The notes under the pieces are model-generated. The model saw only the letters and a list, made by a program, of their open reading frames with translations. It was not told the origin of the DNA and did no database searches. Positions 9,489-18,445 of a stretch of 64,000 bases of DNA are shown here, piece by piece. This DNA is from Coralloluteibacterium thermophilum (GTDB lineage Bacteria > Pseudomonadota > Gammaproteobacteria > Xanthomonadales > Xanthomonadaceae). Numbering within the stretch: position 1 is the first letter of the stretch; the number at the start of each line of letters is the position of its first letter. The stretch is taken from assembly GCF_042654365.1 (NCBI RefSeq), contig NZ_JBHSGG010000025.1:1-64000 (forward strand), in the 5' to 3' direction. A program made the translations under genes and the position numbers.

Positions 9489-12400
9489 ATGCATCGTCGC
9501 CCCCTCGCCTGCGCGCTCGCGCTCGCGTTCGCCGCCTTCGCGCCCACCCACGTCCACGCCGCCGATGCGCGCGCCTGGGACGTCTCCGCCGCGCACGGGC
9601 AGACCAAGCGCGTGCGCTTCGAGACCAGCGAGGGCACCTGGCTCGACCTCGACGTCAGCCCGGACGGGCGCAGCATCGCCTTCTCGATGCTCGGCGACAT
9701 CTACCTGCTCCCCATCGAGGGCGGGCAGGCGCGCCGGCTCACGTCGGGCCCGGCCTGGGACGTGCAGCCGCGCTTCTCGCCGGACGGACGCGAGATCGCC
9801 TTCACCTCCGACCGCGACGGCGGCAACAACCTCTGGCGCATCGGCATCGACGGCCGCAACCCGGTGCAGGTGACGAAGGAACGCTTCCGCCTGTTCAACA
9901 ATCCGGCGTGGACGCCGGACGGGCAGTACCTGATCGGCCGCAAGCACTTCACCGGCACCCGCTCGCTCGGCGCGGGCGAGCTGTGGATGGTGCACCGCTC
10001 CGGCGGCAACGAGGGCATCCGCCTCACCGAGCGCAAGAACGACCAGCAGGACCTCGGCGAGCCCGCCGTCTCCCCCGACGGGCGCTACGTGTACTTCTCC
10101 GAGGACGTCACCCCGGGCCCGACCTTCCAGTACAACAAGAACCCCCACGCCGGCATCTACGCGATCAAGCGGCTGGACCGCGAGACCGGCGAGATCGAGA
10201 CCGTGCTGCAGGGCGCCGGTGGCGCCGTGCGGCCGCAGCCCTCGCCGGACGGCAGGTCGCTCGCCTTCGTGCGCCGCGTGCGCGAGAAGACCGTGCTGCA
10301 CCTGGCCGACCTCGACAGCGGCGACGTGCGCCCGCTGTGGGACGGCCTCTCCCGCGACCAGCAGGAGGCCTGGGCGATCTTCGGCCCCTACGCCAACTTC
10401 GCCTGGACCCCGGACGGCCAGGGCATCGTGATCTGGGCGCAGGGCCGGCTGTGGAACGTCTCCGCGGCCGACGGCACCCCGCGCGAGATCGCCTTCACCG
10501 CGGAGGTGGACCAGACCGTCGCCGCGCCGCTGCGCTTCGAACGCGAGCTCGACGGCGACAGCTTCGCGCCGCGCATGATCCGCGACGTCGCGACCTCGCC
10601 CGACGGCGGCACCCTGGTCTTCCACGCGGTCGGCAGCCTGTGGAAGAAGACCCTGCCGGACGGCCGTCCGGAACGCCTGACCGGCTCGCGCGGCGTCTTC
10701 GAGTACCAGCCCAGCTTCAGCCCCGACGGCCGCAGCCTGCTGTACACGACCTGGTCGGACGCCGAGCAGGGCGCGATCCACCTGCTCGACCTCGCGACCG
10801 GCCAGAGCCGCCAGCTCACCACGCAGCCGGGCTTCTACTACGGGCCGGTGTTCTCGCCGGACGCGCGCACCATCGCCTGGTCGAAGGAGAGCGGCGGCGG
10901 CCTCACCGGCAGCATGAACACCGGCGAGACCGGCATCTACGTGATGGCGCTCGACGGCGGCACGCCGCGCCGCATCGCCCAGCGCGGGCGCGCTCCGCAG
11001 TTCTCGGCAGACGGCGAGCGCGTGCTCTTCCTCACCGGCGGCGGCATGTCGAAGAAGCTGCAGTCGGTCGGCCTGCACGGCGAGGCGCCGCGCGACGTGT
11101 TCGACCTCAAGTACGTCGACACGGTGCGCATCAGCCCCGACGGGCAGTGGGTGGCCTTCACCGAGCTGTTCAACGCCTACGTCGCGCCCATGCCGCGCCT
11201 GGGCGAGGCCATCGCGCTCAGCAAGGACACCAAGGCGCTGCCGGTGAGCAAGGTCAGCGACTACGTCGGTTCCTACCTGCACTGGGGCGGCCGCGGCGCC
11301 TCGCTGCACTGGATGGTCGGCGACGAGTACATGAGCCGCGACCTGCACGAGGTGTTCCCGTTCCTGCCCGGGGCGTCGGCCTCGCCGGCGCAGGCGCGCG
11401 GGGTGAAGGTGGGCCTGAGCGTGCCGACCGACGCGCCCCGCGACGTGGTCGCCTTCACCAACGCGCGCATCGTGACCATGCGCGACGCGGAGAACACCGA
11501 GGAGGTCATCGAGAACGGCACCCTCGTGGTCGAGGGCGACACCATCCGCGCGGTCGGCGCGGATGTCGCCGTACCGGCGGGCGCGCGGGTGATCGACGCG
11601 AGCGGCAAGACCATCGTGCCCGGCTACGTCGACGCGCACGCGCACGCGGCGCACTTCGGCGGCGGCGTGGTGCCGCAGCAGAACTGGGCCTACTACGCCA
11701 ACCTGGCGTTCGGCATCACCACCATGCACGACCCTTCGGCGACCACGGAGTTCGTGTTCTCGCAGGCCGAGCTGCAGCGCGCCGGCGAGATGGTGGGGCC
11801 GCGCGTGTTCTCCACCGGCACCATCCTCTACGGCGCCGACAGTCCGTCGAAGGCGGTGATCGACTCCATCGACGACGCGCGCGCACACGTGCGACGCATG
11901 AAGGCGCACGGCGCGTTCTCGGTGAAGAGCTACAACCAGCCGCGCCGCGACCAGCGCCAGCAGGTCAACCGGGCCGCGCGCGAGGAGGGCATGCTGGTGG
12001 TCGAGGAAGGCGGCAGCACCTTCCAGCACAACATGACGATGATCCTCGACGGCGTCACCGGCATCGAGCACAACATCCCGATCGCGCCGCTGTACCAGGA
12101 CGTGCTCGGCCTGTGGTCGCAGACCGACGTGCGCAACACGCCGACGCTGGTGGTCACCTTCGGCGGCCTGTCCGGCGAGTACTGGTGGTACGCGCGCGAC
12201 AACGTCTGGGAGGATCCCAAGCTCAACCGCTTCTTCCCGCGCGAGACGCTGGACGCGCGCGCCATCCGCCGCGAGACCGGCCCGGAATGGGACTACTGGC
12301 ACATCGACGTGGCGCGCTCGGTCAAGCGCCTGCGCGATGCCGGCGTGCGCATCCAGGTCGGCGGTCACGGCCAGCTGCAGGGGCTGAGCCCGCACTGGGA

Positions 12401-12800
12401 GGCGTGGATGTTCACCCAGGGCGGCTTCTCCAACTTCGAGGCGCTGCGCGCCTTCACCATCGACGGCGCCGACTACATCGGCTACGGCCGCCAGCTCGGC
12501 TCGCTGGAGCCGGGCAAGAAGGCCGACCTCGTCGTGCTCAACGCCGACCCGCTGGAGGACATCCGCAACACCATCGACACCCGCTACGTGATGGTCGGCG
12601 GACGCCTGTTCGACGTGGACGCCGACATGGCGGAGATCGGCAACCGTGCCGCGCCGGCGCCGGAGTTCTTCTGGCAGCGCCACCGCGAGGGCCGCAGCTT
12701 CGGCCTGCAGTACGGCCCCGCCGGCCCCTGCCACTGCCCCAAGGGCACGCACCCGGCCTCGCCGCTGGAGATGTACGTCCGCCCGAACGCGCGCAACTGA
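9489..12800 (+). CDS. secreted propeller-amidohydrolase fusion
   Basis: A 1103-residue exported protein (signal peptide about 1-24, ending VHA-AD). Residues about 40-620 hold repeated TolB/PD40-type propeller blades, each with an SPDGR- or TPDG-like turn. Residues about 650-1065 form a metal-dependent amidohydrolase domain. This has PGYVDAHAHAAHF near residue 717, FSVKSYNQPRRDQR (candidate carboxylated lysine), GIEHNI and a final KKADLVVLNADPLEDI. The tail has a CHC triplet about 20 residues from the end. Such fusions occur in Xanthomonadales and Alteromonadales and probably act on peptides or amides in the periplasm; the substrate is unknown. A 17-bp hairpin follows the stop. Confidence 0.88.
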   Translation: MHRRPLACALALAFAAFAPTHVHAADARAWDVSAAHGQTKRVRFETSEGTWLDLDVSPDGRSIAFSMLGDIYLLPIEGGQARRLTSGPAWDVQPRFSPDGREIAFTSDRDGGNNLWRIGIDGRNPVQVTKERFRLFNNPAWTPDGQYLIGRKHFTGTRSLGAGELWMVHRSGGNEGIRLTERKNDQQDLGEPAVSPDGRYVYFSEDVTPGPTFQYNKNPHAGIYAIKRLDRETGEIETVLQGAGGAVRPQPSPDGRSLAFVRRVREKTVLHLADLDSGDVRPLWDGLSRDQQEAWAIFGPYANFAWTPDGQGIVIWAQGRLWNVSAADGTPREIAFTAEVDQTVAAPLRFERELDGDSFAPRMIRDVATSPDGGTLVFHAVGSLWKKTLPDGRPERLTGSRGVFEYQPSFSPDGRSLLYTTWSDAEQGAIHLLDLATGQSRQLTTQPGFYYGPVFSPDARTIAWSKESGGGLTGSMNTGETGIYVMALDGGTPRRIAQRGRAPQFSADGERVLFLTGGGMSKKLQSVGLHGEAPRDVFDLKYVDTVRISPDGQWVAFTELFNAYVAPMPRLGEAIALSKDTKALPVSKVSDYVGSYLHWGGRGASLHWMVGDEYMSRDLHEVFPFLPGASASPAQARGVKVGLSVPTDAPRDVVAFTNARIVTMRDAENTEEVIENGTLVVEGDTIRAVGADVAVPAGARVIDASGKTIVPGYVDAHAHAAHFGGGVVPQQNWAYYANLAFGITTMHDPSATTEFVFSQAELQRAGEMVGPRVFSTGTILYGADSPSKAVIDSIDDARAHVRRMKAHGAFSVKSYNQPRRDQRQQVNRAAREEGMLVVEEGGSTFQHNMTMILDGVTGIEHNIPIAPLYQDVLGLWSQTDVRNTPTLVVTFGGLSGEYWWYARDNVWEDPKLNRFFPRETLDARAIRRETGPEWDYWHIDVARSVKRLRDAGVRIQVGGHGQLQGLSPHWEAWMFTQGGFSNFEALRAFTIDGADYIGYGRQLGSLEPGKKADLVVLNADPLEDIRNTIDTRYVMVGGRLFDVDADMAEIGNRAAPAPEFFWQRHREGRSFGLQYGPAGPCHCPKGTHPASPLEMYVRPNARN

Positions 12801-12815
12801 GCCCCGCCGCCACGA

Positions 12816-12852
12816 CGCGTGCCGGCCGGTGCCCCGCACCGGCTGGCACGCG
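12816..12852 (+). terminator. strong hairpin after the propeller-amidohydrolase gene
   Basis: A stem of 17 bp with a single G-T type mismatch (arms 12816-12832 and 12836-12852) closes a CCC loop right after the stop codon. There is no long T run, as is common in such GC-rich DNA, so termination is inferred from position and stem strength. Confidence 0.65.
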
Positions 12853-12898
12853 CGACCGGGTTTGGCTAGGGTGACGCAACCCAGCACACCGCATCCGC

Positions 12899-14233
12899 AT
12901 GCACGACGCCCTGCAGCGCCTGTTCAACGTCCGCCGCGACGAGGTGGTCCCGGTCCTGCTGGCGATGCTGTTCTTCTTCTGCGTGCTCACCGCGCTGATG
13001 GTCCTGCGCCCGGCGCGCGACGCGCTGGGCATGCAGCGCGGCATCGAGGCGGTGCGCTGGCTGTTCATGGGCACCGCCCTGGTCACGCTGCTCGCGAACC
13101 CGGTGTTCGGCTGGCTGGTGAGCCGCTTCCGGCGGATGGCCTTCATCGGCGCGACCTATGCCTTCTTCGCCCTGAGCCTGCTCGCCTTCCACCTGCTGCT
13201 GGTGCTCGCGCCGGCCGCGGTGGGCGAGGTCAGCGGCCAGGTGTTCTACGTCTGGTTCAGCGTCTTCAACCTCTTCGCGACGATGCTGTTCTGGGCGCTG
13301 ATGGCGGACCGGTTCTCGCTCGCCCAGAGCAAGCGCTTCTTCGCGCTCATCGCGGTCGGCGGCACCCTGGGCGCGGTGTTCGGGCCCTGGCTCGCCTCGG
13401 TGCTGGCGGAGCCGCTCGGCACGCCCAGCCTGCTGCTGGTCTCGATCGGCTTCCTCGCACTGGCCACCCTCGCCGCCTGGGGCGTCGCGCGGGGCCGCAC
13501 CGGCGGCACCGCGACGGAGGCGCCGCCGGAGCCCGCCATCATCGGCGGCAGCGCCTGGGCCGGGCTCAAGGCGGTGTTCCGCTCGCGCTACCTGCTCGGC
13601 ATCGCGGGCTACGTGATCGTGATGACGATCATGGCCACCCTGCTCTACTTCACGCGCCTGCAGATGGTCGCCGCGCTGGGGGACGACCTCGACCTGCGCA
13701 CCGCGGCGTTCGCGCGCATCGACCTCTACACCCAGCTCGCGACGCTGTTCCTGCAGGCGGTCGTGGCCGGGCACCTCATGCGCCGGCTCGGCGTCCACGT
13801 GGTGCTGGTGCTCCTGCCCCTGACCGCGGCGCTGGGCTTCGTCGGCCTGGCCATCGTCGGCTCGATCGCCGCGCTCATCGTCTTCGAGGCGGCGTTCCGC
13901 GCGGTCCAGCGCGCGCTGACGCGGCCCGCACGCGAGACCCTGTACGTGGTCGTGTCGCGGGAGGACAAGTACAAGTCCAAGGCCTTCATCGACACCTTCG
14001 GCTATCGCGGCGGCGACGTGATCGGCGCCCAGGTCGAGGGCCTGCTGGGGCGCCTGGGCATGGGCCTGGCCGCGCTCGCGAGTGCGGCGGTTCCCCTGGC
14101 GCTGGCCTGGGCGGTGCTGGGCCTCTGGCTGGGCCGCGCGCAGCGGCGCCTCGCGGCCACGGACGAACCGCGCTCCGCAGCGCTCCACTCCGATACCGAC
14201 ATCCATCCAGACCACACAAGGAGTCCATCGTGA
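12899..14233 (+). CDS. nucleotide-exchange-like MFS membrane carrier
   Basis: A 444-residue membrane protein with about 12 hydrophobic helices. The start FNVRRDEVVPVLLAMLFFF and the motif MVLRPARDALG match proteobacterial homologues annotated as NTP/NDP exchange transporters (ATP/ADP translocase-like, MFS fold). Later marks are FWALMADRFSLAQSKRFF (about 138-155) and the PARETLYVVVSREDKYKSKAF segment (about 341-361). In free-living bacteria the substrate of these homologues is not known. The plastid and parasite members exchange ATP for ADP, which need not apply here. The stop overlaps the GTG start of the Tat aldo/keto reductase (GTGA), so the two are coupled. Confidence 0.78.
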   Translation: MHDALQRLFNVRRDEVVPVLLAMLFFFCVLTALMVLRPARDALGMQRGIEAVRWLFMGTALVTLLANPVFGWLVSRFRRMAFIGATYAFFALSLLAFHLLLVLAPAAVGEVSGQVFYVWFSVFNLFATMLFWALMADRFSLAQSKRFFALIAVGGTLGAVFGPWLASVLAEPLGTPSLLLVSIGFLALATLAAWGVARGRTGGTATEAPPEPAIIGGSAWAGLKAVFRSRYLLGIAGYVIVMTIMATLLYFTRLQMVAALGDDLDLRTAAFARIDLYTQLATLFLQAVVAGHLMRRLGVHVVLVLLPLTAALGFVGLAIVGSIAALIVFEAAFRAVQRALTRPARETLYVVVSREDKYKSKAFIDTFGYRGGDVIGAQVEGLLGRLGMGLAALASAAVPLALAWAVLGLWLGRAQRRLAATDEPRSAALHSDTDIHPDHTRSPS

Positions 14234-15174
14234 TCACCCGTCGTGAGTACCTGAAGCTCTCCCTCGCCGCCGGCGTCACGCTCGCGATCAACCCGAAGCT
14301 GCTGCGCGCCGACGACACGCCGCAGGCGCTGATCACGCGCGCCATCCCGCGCACCGGCGAGCAGCTGCCGGTGGTGGGCCTGGGCAGTTCGGCCTCGTTC
14401 TCGCGCCTCGCCGGGGAAGGCGACACCGCGGCCCTGCGCGAGGTGCTGGAGACCCTGGTGCGCCGGGGCGGGCGCGTGTTCGACACCGCGCCGAGCTACG
14501 GCGCCTCGGAGGAGGTGGCAGGCCGCATCGCGCAGGAGGCCGGCATCGCCGAGACCCTGTTCTGGGCCACCAAGGTCAACGTCGCCCCGCGCGGCGGCGG
14601 CGCCGCGGATCCGGCGGAGGCGCGCGCGCAGATCGAGCAGTCGTTCGCCCGCCTGGGCACGCCCACGCTCGACCTCGTCCAGGTCCACAACCTCGGCGAC
14701 GTGCCGACCCAGCTCGGCATCCTCAAGGAGCTGCGCGAGGCCGGCCGCGTGCGCCACATCGGCGTGACCACCACCTTCCCGCAGCAGTACGCCGACCTCG
14801 AACGGATCATGCGCGAGGAGCCGATCGACACCATCGGCGTGGACTACGCCATCGACAACCGCACGATGGAGGAGCGCATCTTCCCGCTGGCGCAGGAGCG
14901 CGGCATCGGCGTGCTGGTCTACGCGCCGTTCGGCCGCACGCGGCTGTGGGAGAAGGTGGATGGCAAGGAACTGCCCGACTGGGCGGGCGAGTACGGCATC
15001 GCCTCGTGGGGCCAGTTCTTCCTGAAGTTCGTGCTCTCGCACCCGGCGGTCACCGTGGCCACGCCGGCCACCAGCCGCGCGCGCCACGTGATCGACAACC
15101 TCGGCGCCGCGGTCGGTCCGCTGCCGGACGAGGCGGCCCGTGCGCGGATGATCGCGCACATCGAGAACCTCTGA
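14230..15174 (+). CDS. Tat-exported aldo/keto reductase
   Basis: A 314-residue aldo/keto reductase with all four catalytic residues visible: D85 (FDTAPSY), Y90, K115 (WATKVN) and H153 (VQVHNLGD). It begins with a twin-arginine signal, RREYLKL at 4-10, followed by a hydrophobic stretch to about residue 26. The enzyme is therefore probably exported folded with its NADPH, or stays membrane-tethered. The GTG at 14230 is chosen because AAGGAG lies 8 nt upstream and the Tat motif follows at once. It overlaps the carrier gene, so both are made from one transcript. The substrate is unknown. A bidirectional hairpin separates it from the convergent DUF1428 gene. Confidence 0.87.
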   Translation: MITRREYLKLSLAAGVTLAINPKLLRADDTPQALITRAIPRTGEQLPVVGLGSSASFSRLAGEGDTAALREVLETLVRRGGRVFDTAPSYGASEEVAGRIAQEAGIAETLFWATKVNVAPRGGGAADPAEARAQIEQSFARLGTPTLDLVQVHNLGDVPTQLGILKELREAGRVRHIGVTTTFPQQYADLERIMREEPIDTIGVDYAIDNRTMEERIFPLAQERGIGVLVYAPFGRTRLWEKVDGKELPDWAGEYGIASWGQFFLKFVLSHPAVTVATPATSRARHVIDNLGAAVGPLPDEAARARMIAHIENL

Positions 15175-15185
15175 GCCGACGCCCC

Positions 15186-15216
15186 GGTCGCCGCGCCGCC
15201 CGCCGGCGCGGCGACC
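15186..15216. terminator. bidirectional hairpin between convergent genes
   Basis: A perfect 12-bp GC-rich stem (15186-15197 with 15205-15216, 7-nt loop) lies between the stops of the aldo/keto reductase gene and the convergent DUF1428 gene. It is well placed to end transcription from both sides. Confidence 0.7.
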
Positions 15217-15223
15217 CCGCCGA

Positions 15224-15586
15224 TCAGCGCCCCGGCAGCTCGAGCACGGGCACGAAGCCGCCGTAGATCATCCGCTTGCCGTCGAACGGCATGGGATTGG
15301 CCTCGGGGCTCATGCGCGGGTCCTTCATCATCCTCTCCATGCCCGCGTCGCGGGTGGCCTTGTCCGGCCACTCGATCCAGGAGAACACCACGGTCTCCCC
15401 GTCCTTTGCCTGCACGGCGCGACGGAAATCGGTCTGCCTGCCCTCCGGCACGTCGTCGCCCCAGCATTCGACGACGCGGAGCGCGCCGAACTCGAGGAAC
15501 AGGGCGTCCGCCGTGCGCGCATGCGCGACGAACGCATCCCGGTTGCGGGTGGGGACGGCGATCACGCAGCCATCGATGTAGGTCAT
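15224..15586 (-). CDS. DUF1428 domain protein
   Basis: A 120-residue soluble protein matching DUF1428, a dimeric alpha-beta barrel (ferredoxin-like) family. It has the typical start MTYIDGCVIAVPTRNRDAF, a central VVFSWIEWPDKATRD (66-80) and an ending FDGKRMIYGGFVPVLE. Function is not established; the fold resembles small monooxygenases and stress-response proteins. The ATG at 15586 has GGAG 8 nt upstream, which settles the start. It is divergent from malate synthase G across about 170 bp. Confidence 0.92.
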   Translation of the reverse strand: MTYIDGCVIAVPTRNRDAFVAHARTADALFLEFGALRVVECWGDDVPEGRQTDFRRAVQAKDGETVVFSWIEWPDKATRDAGMERMMKDPRMSPEANPMPFDGKRMIYGGFVPVLELPGR

Positions 15587-15757
15587 GTCGGTTCTCCTGT
15601 GGACGGACGGATCGTGGCGCCGGCGGCGCCACCGATCCTGGACGAACCGCGCGGGCGCGGATCGACATCGCGATCTACTGCACGCCGACGCCATACGCGG
15701 TAGAACGGTGGGCCGCGGCCGTCGCGCCCACCCTCTTCCACCGGCAAGGAGAACCCG

Positions 15758-17932
15758 ATGACCCCTCGCACCGCCCGCCATCGCCTGCAGGTCGCCACCG
15801 TCCTGGCCGACTTCATCGAGAACGAGGCGCTGCCGGGGACCGGCATCGGAGTCGACGCGTTCTGGGCCGGGTTCGACGCCATCGCACACGACCTCGCCAC
15901 CCGGAACCGCGCCCTGCTCGCCGAACGCGACCGCCTGCAGGCCGAGCTGGACGCCTGGCACCGCGCGCATCCCGGCCCGATCCGGGACATGCTCGCCTAC
16001 CGCGCCTTCCTCGAACGCATCGGCTACCTGCTGCCGGCGCCCACGGGCGTGCAGGCGCGCACGGCGAACGTGGACGAGGAGATCGCCCGCCAGGCCGGGC
16101 CACAGCTCGTGGTGCCGGTGATGAACGCGCGCTACGCGCTCAATGCCGCGAACGCGCGCTGGGGCAGCCTCTACGACGCGCTGTACGGCACGGACGCCAT
16201 CCCCTTCGAGGACGGGGCAGGGACCGGCGGCGGCTACGACCCGGCGCGCGGTGCGCGGGTGATCGCCTACGCGCGCGAGGTGCTCGACGGGACGGCGCCG
16301 CTGGCGACCGGCTCGCACGCCGACGCCACCGGCTACGCCATCGTCGACGGCGCCCTGCGGGTGACGACCCGCAACGGCGCCACGGCGCTCGCCGATCCCG
16401 CGCAGTGCGTGGGCTACCGCGGCGATCCTGCCGCGCCCTCGGCGGTGCTGCTGCGGAACAACGGGCTGCACATCGAGATCCAGATCGACCGCGAACACCC
16501 GATCGGCCGCACCGACGCCGCCGGCGTCAAGGACGTGCTGCTCGAGGCCGCGCTCAGCACGATCATGGACTTCGAGGACTCGGTCGCGGCGGTCGACGCC
16601 GACGACAAGGTGCTGGCCTACCGCAACTGGCTGGGCCTGATGAAGGGCGATCTCGCCGAGTCGGTGACCAAGGGCGGCAGGACCTTCACCCGGCGCCTGG
16701 AGCCCGACCGCGAGTACGTCGCGCCCGACGGCGGCCGCCTGGTCCTGCACGGCCGTGCGCTGCTGTTCGCGCGCAACGTCGGGCACCTCATGACCAACCC
16801 GGCGGTGCTGCTCGCCGACGGCGGCGAGATTCCCGAGGGCATCCTCGATGGCGTGATCAGCACGCTCTGCGCGCTGCACGACCTGCATCGCCGCGGCAAC
16901 TCGCGCACCGGCTCGATCTACATCGTCAAGCCGAAGATGCACGGCCCCGAGGAGGTCGGCTTCGCCGATGCGCTGTTCGAGCGCGTGGAGGACCTCTACG
17001 GCCTGCCGCGCCACACCCTCAAGATGGGCATCATGGACGAGGAACGGCGGACGACGCTCAACCTCGCGGCCTGCATCGCCGCCGCCGCCGACCGCGTGGT
17101 GTTCATCAACACCGGCTTCCTCGACCGCACCGGCGACGAGATCCACACCGCGATGGAGGCCGGCCCGATGCTGCGCAAGGGCGACATGAAGTCCACGCCC
17201 TGGATCCGCGCCTACGAGCAGAACAACGTGCTGGTCGGCCTGGCCTGCGGCCTGCGCGGGCGCGCGCAGATCGGCAAGGGCATGTGGGCGATGCCCGACC
17301 GCATGGCCGACATGCTCGCGCAGAAGCACGTCCATCCCGAGGCCGGCGCCACCACCGCCTGGGTGCCCTCGCCCACCGCAGCCACCCTGCACGCCCTGCA
17401 CTACCACCGCATCGACGTCGGCGCGGTGCAGGCCGAACTCGCCACCATCGACGTGGCGGGCCGGCGGGACGCCCTGCTCGACGAACTGCTCGCCGTCCCG
17501 GTGGTGGAGGCGCCGGCGTGGTCGGACGCCGAGATCCAGCAGGAGCTGGACAACAACTGCCAGGGCATCCTCGGCTACGTCGTGCGCTGGGTCGCGCAGG
17601 GCGTCGGCTGCTCCAAGGTGCCGGACATCCACGACATCGGCCTGATGGAGGACCGCGCTACGCTGCGCATCTCCAGCCAGCACATCGCGAACTGGCTGCA
17701 CCACGGCGTCGTCGACGCCGCGCGCGTGCAGGCCACCCTGGAGCGCATGGCGAAGGTCGTGGACCAGCAGAACGCCGCCGACGGGGCGTACCGGCCGATG
17801 AGTCCGGACTTCGAGGGCTCGCTCGCCTTCCAGGCCGCACGCGCCCTGATCTTCGAAGGCCGGGCCCAGCCCAACGGCTACACCGAGCCGCTGCTGCACG
17901 CCTACCGGCTGAAGGTGAAGGCGGTGGGGTGA
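15758..17932 (+). CDS. glcB: malate synthase G
   Basis: A 724-residue malate synthase of the G isoform, close to the 723 residues of the E. coli enzyme. It condenses glyoxylate with acetyl-CoA to malate in the glyoxylate/glycolate pathway. Visible marks are VPVMNARYALNAANARWGSL (about 122-141), the Mg-binding DFEDSVAAVD (about 271-280), PKMHGPEEV (about 391-399) and the C-terminal PDFEGSLAF segment (about 680-690) containing the family catalytic Asp region. An AAGGAG lies upstream of the ATG. No isocitrate lyase or glycolate oxidase gene is present in the window. It stands alone, flanked by the divergent DUF1428 gene and a repeat-rich end. Confidence 0.97.
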   Translation: MTPRTARHRLQVATVLADFIENEALPGTGIGVDAFWAGFDAIAHDLATRNRALLAERDRLQAELDAWHRAHPGPIRDMLAYRAFLERIGYLLPAPTGVQARTANVDEEIARQAGPQLVVPVMNARYALNAANARWGSLYDALYGTDAIPFEDGAGTGGGYDPARGARVIAYAREVLDGTAPLATGSHADATGYAIVDGALRVTTRNGATALADPAQCVGYRGDPAAPSAVLLRNNGLHIEIQIDREHPIGRTDAAGVKDVLLEAALSTIMDFEDSVAAVDADDKVLAYRNWLGLMKGDLAESVTKGGRTFTRRLEPDREYVAPDGGRLVLHGRALLFARNVGHLMTNPAVLLADGGEIPEGILDGVISTLCALHDLHRRGNSRTGSIYIVKPKMHGPEEVGFADALFERVEDLYGLPRHTLKMGIMDEERRTTLNLAACIAAAADRVVFINTGFLDRTGDEIHTAMEAGPMLRKGDMKSTPWIRAYEQNNVLVGLACGLRGRAQIGKGMWAMPDRMADMLAQKHVHPEAGATTAWVPSPTAATLHALHYHRIDVGAVQAELATIDVAGRRDALLDELLAVPVVEAPAWSDAEIQQELDNNCQGILGYVVRWVAQGVGCSKVPDIHDIGLMEDRATLRISSQHIANWLHHGVVDAARVQATLERMAKVVDQQNAADGAYRPMSPDFEGSLAFQAARALIFEGRAQPNGYTEPLLHAYRLKVKAVG

Positions 17933-18154
<222 letters not shown>

Positions 18155-18445
18155 TCAGTTCCCGCTCGCCGCCCGTGCGGGTGGCGGGGACGGCGAGCGC
18201 GCGGCGACCGGCGACGGCGGCGCCTCCGCTGGCTCGGGCGCCGCTTCGCGCGCCGCGGCGGATGGTGCCCGCCGCAGGTCCGCGAGCGCCTCGGCGCGGC
18301 GGATCGCCGGCATGTCGTTGTAGGCGCCGTGGTCGACGCCCATGTGCGCCCAGGGGCCGAAGCCGCCCATGGCGCCATGGAACTCGCAGGCGCCCGCGCC
18401 CGTGGCCGCACCGGCCAGCGCGAGGACGGCGGCCAGGCGCCTCAT
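18155..18445 (-). CDS. small secreted His-containing protein of the zinc operon
   Basis: A 96-residue protein I cannot assign to a family. It has a signal peptide (MRRLAAVLALAGAATGAGA) ending at a cysteine (C20). The mature start has a cluster of possible metal ligands: C20, H23, H34, D38, H39 and D44 within GAMGGFGPWAHMGVDHGAYN. Residues 55-96 are a low-complexity Ala/Pro/Arg tail. The ATG overlaps the stop of the DUF3299 gene by 4 bp, so it is translated with the zinc-uptake genes. A lipoprotein is possible, but the residues before C20 do not make a standard lipobox. I infer a metal-related periplasmic accessory protein. Confidence 0.72.
   Translation of the reverse strand: MRRLAAVLALAGAATGAGACEFHGAMGGFGPWAHMGVDHGAYNDMPAIRRAEALADLRRAPSAAAREAAPEPAEAPPSPVAARSPSPPPARAASGN

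Noticed and set aside
9489..12800. The propeller part as a true TolB protein of the Tol-Pal system.
   Set aside because: The protein is 1103 residues with a C-terminal amidohydrolase domain, and no tolQRA or pal genes are nearby; the propeller only shares the blade type.
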